Origin: Stropharia rugosoannulata
Lineage: Eukaryota; Basidiomycota; Agaricomycetes; Agaricales; Strophariaceae
DNA: 64,000 bases
Assembly (NCBI GenBank): GCA_028532985.1
Contig: JANCIK010000010.1
Coordinates: 1 to 64,000, forward strand
Direction: 5' to 3'
Numbering within the stretch: position 1 is the stretch's first letter; every line of letters starts with the position of its first letter. Positions 57,739 through 64,000 of this stretch are shown one piece after another. The translations under genes were made by a program, and so were the position numbers. A model generated the notes under the pieces. That model did no database searches. It was not told where the DNA came from and worked only from the letters and a program-made list of their open reading frames with translations.

Positions 57739-60250
57739 ATGCCGCAACTCATCAATATTTTCAACCCAGTCACTCAGAAAGCATTCGCCGAACATCCCCA
57801 TCTCCCGTATTTGAAAGAGGTTGTCGCTTATTGCGAGTCGCATTTCCGCGCAATAATACCCGTCATTGCAAATTTACCCACCGGCAAGCAAGAAGTCAAA
57901 TAGAAAATGCTTGAAAACTTGTGTTGTGAAGTTGTACGTACATTTTAAAATAATGTTACACTTTTCAGATCGCCGAGACATTTATACCAGAAATTTGCAA
58001 TGTTCCACGTGGGTATCGGCGCAAGTTTATCCCTCGGAATACCCACGCCGATCGTTACCCGAACGTTGGCGAATCAATTCCTTCTGTCTGACTCCAATGA
58101 CTTTATCTTCGGGGAAGACGTCCTGGAAATGATTGCTCTATACCCATCGGTGCTTGACACCGAGGAGCAATACATTATTGAGTCACGATATGAAAATAAT
58201 TGGTGGAAAGAATGTAACATGCTCCAGCCGTACCTGGAGAACTTCAATATCAAGAAATGTTTGGAAGTGCATCGCAAATTGAAGATTGAACGCCTTACCC
58301 CGAAGGATCTATCTCCGGCTGCGAAGCGAAAACTGCTTGAAGAAGTTCGCAAGGTCACCTCGCCAGCCACTGATCACGTCTTCCCCGAGCAATTAGTTTT
58401 CGACCTCCCGGCACAAAGGTGTAAAAATTGTATCACTCTAACAGCCCTCTGTGTACATTCCTTTACAAAACTTGAGGGCATCATTCAGTTCGCCGACGGG
58501 ATGATAGTGTCTTCTGAAAAGGATCACAATATTGCTAGTTGGTTGGTCTCCGCGGCTAGCGAGATACGCGAGCTACTTCTTTCCAAGCCCAATGGACATA
58601 CTCCTTCAAGTCAAGAAATCCTCTCAATGAGACCATCGGCCTTAGGAACTACAGCCGTGAGTCATACTGGTTATCTCAACTCCCTTCCCACTGCTTTTGA
58701 CAAGGAATGGTATGGATATGAAACCGCCGAGGTTGACAGTCTTCATGATAAATTCTCCGTTGCCAGTGGGCAGGCAGTTGTCCCCAACCAGAGTGCACCA
58801 AGTTATGCCGAACGTAAATTTCATCAAATTGATGATGATTCAGATAAAGAGCAAATCACCATACCATCATCGCCTACACTGTCTCTGGATTACCCCATTT
58901 CAGATGAGTTCCAGGACAACAAATCATTGCCTGATCCAACCATTTCTAATCGTCAAGGTTGGTTTATCTATCTCCTCATTTTGAATCAGTTACTTATACT
59001 ATATTTTTGTATAGTTACATCAATGTTGAAGAATGTCGTTGTTCCCCCGATGGCCAGCCGTGTCGCTCTCAATAATGTCAACTCAGGTTAGTTTTATTTT
59101 GTCCATACACTTATCAATACCTCTGTACTGACTGCTGTGCTCCCAAATTCAACCTATCGGCGATATCTCAAATCCTCGTGGTTCGCCGATGATCTCGGTT
59201 TTGCTGACCCCAATGGAGAAGTAGAACCGCTACACAACGAGTTTGCAGATTCTCATCATTCGGAAGTATCTGAAGACCGAGATTTGCAGTGGGCCACCGC
59301 TCTTCAAAAGTCCCTGAGGACAATGAATTCGCCGAGTCACACCATCCTGACCTGCCTGTGGACAATGAATTCGCCGAGTCACACCATTCTGACTTGCCTG
59401 AGGACAATGAATTTGCACCGACACACACGTCGTCCTACATTCCTGAAAATGCACAGCACCAGCCTGACCTGTTGCCTGAAGACAATGAATTTGCTCTAAC
59501 CCGAGAGTCGTCATACATCCCGGACCACGCAAAATCACACCAACCTGACCTGCCTAAGGACAACGAGTTTGCTGCCACACCGCCGCCCAAGACTCCACTG
59601 GACAATGAATTTGGAGGTTTGTTGAGTCTACTTTTCTGGCATATCATACTCAATCAATCATAGACAGCCCCACGGCCGGACATATTCAAAGTGCCGAGAG
59701 CCTCCCAATCCGCGAGTGTGCAGGTGAGTCTGGTCTACTTGAGATCTCATTTCATTCATCATATTAAGACTATTTTTGTACCCCATTGACGAAGCTCCGG
59801 CCGGCATTCCCAAAGCCAATGACATTTTTCACCAACCCATTGATGACGAATTCGCAGGTCCGTAGTTTTCAGAATGAACTTGATATCAAAGTCCATTATC
59901 CGAACCATAACTAATTTGCTTCAGAAGACAGCATTGTTGCAATGAGCGATGAACCGCTTCCTCTGGATAACGAGTTTGCAGATGAGACTATGACGCAAGA
60001 CGTCCAGGAGAGTGATCGTCCAAGCACCAATGAACGTCTTGGACCAGGGCCCTCAGCCACGGAAGATAACTACAACTTCTATAGATACATCCAACTTGAA
60101 GATGTCATAGACCCTGATGATGACACTGTTTATGCATCGGCCTTGGATGATAGCGACTCCGAATATCATGAGGGTAGCTCGCACTCCCCAGAAGACTCAT
60201 ATTATAGTGACTCGGCGGATGAAATGTATATGGATGACGGCGAAGACTAA
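57739..60250 (+). CDS. Cys-motif protein with C-terminal NEFA repeats, cargo of the 39-kb element
   Basis: ATG 57739; a first exon to about 57,920, an intron ending TTTTCAG near 57,967, then a long exon to about 58,955. Two frames overlap at 57,968-58,080, so a splice or indel is misread there. The main exon has a helical region and CKNCITLTALC (C-x2-C-x6-C, near 58,415), half of the Zn2Cys6 pattern seen in the gene at 22,624. After further introns, an acidic region carries nine copies of a (P/L)xDNEFA-type motif (59,230-59,990), partly as 42-bp DNA repeats. The tail is very acidic (DSDSEYHEGSSHSPEDSYY). It may be a nuclear factor acting with the other Cys-motif protein; function unknown. Confidence 0.55.
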
Positions 60251-60633
60251 AATGTAAAAAAAAAGTTGTACATATGTTTTACCTCTTGTGTTGATAGACT
60301 ATTGAATGTGTTTTTACTGCTCCTTCACATTCAGTTTTAATGACCTTCCCAATGGTAGTCATTGGGTATATATTACTTGACATATCTCTGCTATGACTGA
60401 CATATCTGTGCTCTCGGGGCATCCGGCCCATTTTCCGCCGAACAAGGCTTTCCTGGCGATCGCAGCAAAGTCGGGGAGTGTTCGCTGGACCCATATGGTA
60501 CGCACACACTGTAGTCTGTCCCATTTAGGCTTACGCTTGAGCAAACGAGCGAACTCTCTTGACCTGACTGATACAGCTACAGTGGGACCGTTCTCTGGTA
60601 CGTCTTGTATGGTCCAGTGTAGCTACGGTATGT
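60251..60633. repeat. Right end of the 39-kb element
   Basis: A non-coding terminus ending CAGTGTAGCTACGGTATGT. Its last ~19 bp pair imperfectly with the left end. GCCGAA/CCGCCGAA motifs occur near 60,435. Confidence 0.6.
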
Positions 60634-60641
60634 GATAGTTC
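60634..60641 (+). repeat. Right target-site duplication (GATAGTTC)
   Basis: Perfect copy of 21622-21629. Gypsy-2 RT coding continues directly from here (CAG CGG ATG AAG). Confidence 0.9.
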
Positions 60642-61735
60642 AGCGGATGAAGTACTCAGGAGGGACTTTCAGCGGAAAGAAATCCATATTGTGTGCAGCG
60701 GAGATTGTGGTGGTGGTGGGACACTTATGTACCTACGAGGGTTGAAAGCCAGTGCAACTGGGGACTGTGTAAGAATGTCAGCGATGTGCGCGCCTTCATG
60801 GGTACGATGGGGCTCCTGCGTATTTACATCTCAGACTATGCTAAGCGAGCGGAGCACATACAGCGATTGTTGCGTGGGAAAGAACCCTTCGAGTGGGGGC
60901 CAGCGCAGCAAGCCAGTATGGACGCACTGAAGGATGGAGCGCAGAACGCACACTGTGTTAAGCCGCTGGACTATACACTGCCAGGACCAATCACGCTGGC
61001 AGTAGATACATCTTGGCGCGCTGTAGGATTTTATATCTACCAGCAAGATCCGCTGAACGCGAAGAAGCGTGTGTACGCCCGCTTTGGGTCAATTCTGTTA
61101 ACTGAGAGGGAACAGCGGTTCTCACAACCAAAGAGAGAGCTATACGGGCTATTGCGAGCGCTGCAGGCATGCTATTACTGGCTCATCGGACCGCGGAAGT
61201 TGGTAGTGGAGACGGATGCCAAATATCTCAAAGGGATGTTGGATAATCCGGGCATGGGACCCAATGCTACCATTAACCGCTGGATAGACAAGATCCTTAT
61301 GTACCACTTTCAGCTGAAGCATGTAGCAGGCAAAACGTTCGGCGCGGACGGTCTGTCATGACGAGAAGGACAACCAGGAGATGAAGAGTATGAGCACTCA
61401 GCGGAGGATGATGACCAAGAAGTAGGTCCGCTGGAGTATGAGAAAGTGTATGAAGAGGATCCCGATCTGCTGAGTTTAGAAGAGTTCAAGGACCAGATTG
61501 ACGACCACAGAGGGTATCTACAAGCTGGATTCCTCAACGAGTTGTTTGATGGTCCCGCTGAGCCAGCTAGAACGGAGGCACATTCGGTTGACTGTTTCCA
61601 GTTAGAACTGGAGCGGGCTAGAAAAGAGACGAGAGAAGAACAGTGGACAGTGCGTAACTTCCTACAGACAGAGGAGGTGTTGCCCGCTCAGAATTTGTTC
61701 TGGCACATGTAATTCCAGAGTCAAAGATAGATGAG
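60634..61735 (+). pseudogene. pol: Gypsy-2 reverse transcriptase 3' half and RNase H
   Basis: It resumes the RT thumb (RMKYSGGTFSGKK region, near 60,645). A frame wobble occurs in the GTGGTGGTGGTG run near 60,710. The RNase H-like domain follows (ITLAVDTSWRAVGFYIYQQ near 60,995 and VETDAKYLKGML near 61,205), then TGA at 61359 (Ser-TGA-Arg) and an acidic linker to 61,712, where the frame shifts. Together with 15.7-21.6 kb this accounts for one Gypsy element interrupted once. Confidence 0.88.
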
Positions 61736-63260
61736 TTGGAAGACGAAGAGTACGATGAGCGAAATCGAACGTCAGCGGGGAAGGACATGGATGATAAGCT
61801 GCCAATGATAAGGTATTGGCTGCAAAATCCCAGTACAAGACCCAAGGATATGAGTGAACAGGAGCATCAGAATTTCATCCGTAACGCACGAAACTTCTTC
61901 TTAGACAAGGATGGGCGGATGTACCGGCGCTCAGTGGACGAGGCACATAAACTAGTAGTTGATCCCGCTCAGCGGACGCGTATGTTGCGTGCCGCGCAAG
62001 ACAGTCTGGGGCACAGAGGCGCATATGCCACGCGCAAACTGCTGATGGAGTGCTTCTGGTGGCCAGAGCTGGAGCGGGATGTCTACTGGTATGTCAAGAC
62101 ATGCCATGTGTGTCAGCTGAGGCAAAAGACCATCATCCAGATTCCGCGGACAGAGACACATACGCCGTCCATCTTCCAGCAGCTACATGTGGACACTATG
62201 CACATGTCACCTGCCTCAAATGGGTACAACTACATAGTGCACGGGCGGTGCGCACTGAGCTCATGGGTGGAAGGTCGTCCCCTGAAGAAAGAGAATGCAA
62301 GGGCAATAGCGCAGTGGATGTTTGAGGATATTATCTGCCACTGGGGATGCCTTAGAGAGATAATCACGGATAACGGTGGACCGTTCCGCGCAGCGCTCAA
62401 GTACTTAGAAAGGAAGTATGGTATTACAGGGATTACCATCTCAGCGTACAACTCTCAGGCGAACGGAAAGATAGAGCGGCCCCATTGGGACATCAGACAA
62501 ATGTTGTGGAAAGCGTGTGGTGGTACCGAGGGCGCACATAAGCGCTGGAGCAAGTTCTTCTACCATGTGCTGTGGGCGGACCGCGTTACAGTGCGCCGCG
62601 GATTTGGGTGTTCACCCTTCTTCATGGTCACTGGCGCGCACCCGATCCTACCGCTGGACATCGCTGAGGCGACGTGGCTGGTCAAGTTACCAGATCGCGT
62701 ACTTACTACAGAGGAGTTAGTAGGGTATCGTGCGCGCGCGCTGGCCAAGCATAGGGACACAGTGGAGGAAATGCGTCAGCGGGTGTCAAAGATAAAGCGG
62801 GATGCTATCAGAGAGTTCGAGTGGAAACACTCCGCTAAGATCAGAGACTATGCGTTCAAACCTGGCGATGTCGTACTGATGCGTAACTCGGGCATTGAGT
62901 CCAGCTTAAATCGCAAAATGTTGGCACGCTGGAATGGACCATACATCGTCATCGCGCGGAAGGAAGGAGGCAGCTTATCTAGTCGCTGAGCTGGATGGGT
63001 TGGTGCTGAAAGACAAAGTCGCAGCATTCCGCTTAATACCCTACTTTGCCAGGTGCCAGCTGAAGCTGCCAGCGGACTTAGACGATATCATTGATCAAAC
63101 GCGCAAGAACCTCAACAAGATGATGTCAGCGCCAGACTACGAGCCGGCCATACCTAAAGACTATATTTTTGATGAACCAGGAGTGGTTTCAGGCAGCGGC
63201 CAAGTCCCAGCGGATGAAGATGATGATGATGAGGATGGGTGGGCGGAGCCCGCTGCTTAG
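61736..63260 (+). pseudogene. pol: Gypsy-2 integrase
   Basis: The zinc-binding N-terminus is present (GHRGAYATRK, then CHVCQLR near 62,105). The catalytic D, D, E lie in LHVDTMHMSP (near 62,190), EIITDNGGPF (near 62,365) and NSQANGKIERPHW (near 62,455). The C-terminal domain has the FKPGDVVLMRN and RWNGPYIV blocks (62,858-62,945). A one-base shift near 62,970 moves the end into another frame, which runs to TAG 63,260 through an acidic tail (DEDDDDEDGW). GCTCAGCGGA occurs exactly at 61,967. Confidence 0.88.
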
Positions 63261-63380
63261 AGGCGCAAAGTAGAAAAGGGGACCACAATAGAATATATTG
63301 GGTAAACTAAAGGAGAAAGGTACAAAAGAAACTAGCTAAGGACCACTCTGAGGTGCTCAGCAGAGTAATTAAGAGGGCCA
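63261..63380. other. Gap between integrase end and antisense gene end
   Basis: About 120 bp, purine-rich on the + strand, as near a polypurine tract. The exact tract and the 3' LTR lie outside what can be defined here. Confidence 0.35.
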
Positions 63381-64000
63381 TCACTGCGGCGCGGGCTCCT
63401 CAGTGGGACTGGTCCCAGTCAAATCCAAGCTGCGCTGTAAAGTCTCTAACTCTTTAACAAGCAGAGCGCGGCACTTCAGGATGAAGTCAATTTTGTGCAA
63501 GTCACAGATGATCTCAGCCTGCAAGTCTCCGATGAGACGGCGGGTGACGAGCTCAGATGGGTTCCTGGTGTTCAGCAGTTCCTTAATGAGGTTGGTAGCA
63601 GCGTCGAGACAGGCATTGACTTTGTCATTCGAGAGAGTAAGATTGGTACCTAAAAGAAGATGAAATAGTTCAGCGGATGCAACAGAGAAGAGTGAGGGCA
63701 AAGAGCGCACCCTGTACAATGAAAGGAGAATCGGCGAAAGTAGGAACGCCGTCAGCGCCGAGATGGGCCTTCTTAGAGGAAGCGTCGTGGAACGGTGTGT
63801 CACACGGAGAGCGCCGGTTGTCAGAAGAGCGGAGTATCATGCCGCGGCCAAGCACACGAGTGCGATGTCCGCTGGCCTGAGTGCGCTCCCACTGACATAG
63901 AAGTAAGAAAGTAACGAGAGAGGGAAGACGCAACAGAACGAACCTGACGAGGAGTGTTGGGAGGAGGCGCTGAGCGCTTCTTCGGAGGACTAGGCTCTGG
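63381..64000 (-). CDS. Spliced antisense accessory gene in the 3' part of Gypsy-2, partial
   Basis: On the strand opposite to pol, three exons join in phase. The first exon enters from beyond the window and ends at a CAG before GTTCGT (about 63,944). The second begins after ATGTCAG (about 63,893) and ends before GTGCGC (about 63,711). The third begins after TTTTAG (about 63,651) and ends with TGA at 63,381. The second exon has a basic/Ser-rich sequence. The third is helical (KVNACLDAATNLIKELL, ICDLHKIDFILKCRALLVKELETL). No family was recognised. Three clean splice junctions on an antisense strand argue for a real accessory gene of this Gypsy family. Confidence 0.6.

Larger units (their letters stand above)
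21630..60633. mobile_element. 39-kb multi-gene DNA transposon (putative KDZ type), containing nested elements
   Basis: The insert is exactly 39,004 bp between two perfect 8-bp copies of GATAGTTC, and it splits the Gypsy-2 RT between adjacent codons. Its ends form an imperfect inverted repeat: 13 of 19 positions match, sharing ACACTG about 14-19 bases in. Genes in the outer parts (22.6-27.0 and 56.2-60.25 kb) include a KDZ transposase C-terminal region and two Cys-motif proteins. KDZ elements such as Zisupton are recalled as making 8-bp duplications. A foldback element and a ~20-kb element lie inside it, so the original insert was perhaps 10-14 kb. Confidence 0.8.

Noticed and set aside
21630..60633. 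A Starship-type giant element
   Set aside because: No tyrosine recombinase (DUF3435-like) gene was seen at either end. The ends have inverted repeats and the target duplication is 8 bp.
8532..61361. UGA recoded as an amino acid
   Set aside because: TGA is also the natural terminator at clear gene ends here (for example 40,224 and 63,381), and decay by CGA-to-TGA explains the internal ones more simply.

Overview
The window is the extreme left end of a chromosome from a fungus, most likely an Agaricomycete (Basidiomycota). It opens with 14 perfect CCCTAAA telomeric repeats. Genes carry short GT-AG introns of about 41-67 bp. The mobile elements are those typical of mushroom-forming fungi: a Tnp2-like transposase, KDZ (Kyakuja-Dileera-Zisupton) transposases, Ty3/Gypsy elements and RNase H1 N-terminal/viroplasmin-like domains. 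No ordinary housekeeping gene was recognised; almost everything is mobile-element DNA nested inside mobile-element DNA. Coordinates of spliced genes were read by eye and are approximate at exon edges unless given exactly.

Layout. 1-101 telomere. 102-2,330 subtelomeric DNA, including about seven tandem copies of a 155-172 bp unit and dispersed CCGCCGGAAA motifs. 2,382-5,232 (-) decayed Tnp2-like transposase. 5,233-7,010 AT-rich DNA with a tRNA-like Pol III unit. 7,011-15,687 Gypsy-1, a decayed Ty3/Gypsy element interrupted at 10,877-13,017 by an LTR-like insertion that itself contains a solo LTR (11,761-12,958). 15,688 onward is Gypsy-2: 5' LTR, primer-binding site, gag, protease and the first half of reverse transcriptase. 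At 21,629 the Gypsy-2 reading is cut, and it resumes at 60,634-60,641 at the same codon, flanked by a perfect 8-bp target duplication (GATAGTTC). Everything between is one 39-kb insertion. The rest of Gypsy-2 (RNase H, integrase and a spliced antisense accessory gene) runs to the window end.

The 39-kb insertion has imperfect terminal inverted repeats. Its own genes appear to be: a gene for a Zn2Cys6-type, AT-hook protein (22.6-25.5 kb, -); a small coiled-coil gene (25.7-26.3 kb, +); a Ser/Thr/Pro-rich gene (26.3-27.0 kb, -); a KDZ transposase C-terminal part (56.2-57.5 kb, +); and a Cys-motif gene ending in NEFA repeats (57.7-60.25 kb, +). Two more elements sit inside it. One is a 4.3-kb foldback element (27,047-31,363) with 1.1-kb inverted arms made of 51-bp repeats. 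The other is a second multi-gene element of about 20 kb (35,795-56,111) bounded by a ~210-bp inverted repeat, carrying about nine cargo genes and a second, broken KDZ transposase.

The strongest unexplained pattern is that each element family is sprinkled with its own short CG-containing motif: CCGCCGGAAA near the telomere, GCGCATCGCA in the solo LTR, (TCC)GCTCAGCGGA in Gypsy-2, TCGGCGATAA in the 39-kb element, GCCGCAA in the foldback and ACCGCAAAT next to the inner element. Related LTRs carry different motifs at the same alignment position. A DNA-binding protein encoded by an element that recognises its own family motif would explain this; the Zn2Cys6/AT-hook protein is a candidate, but that link is inference.
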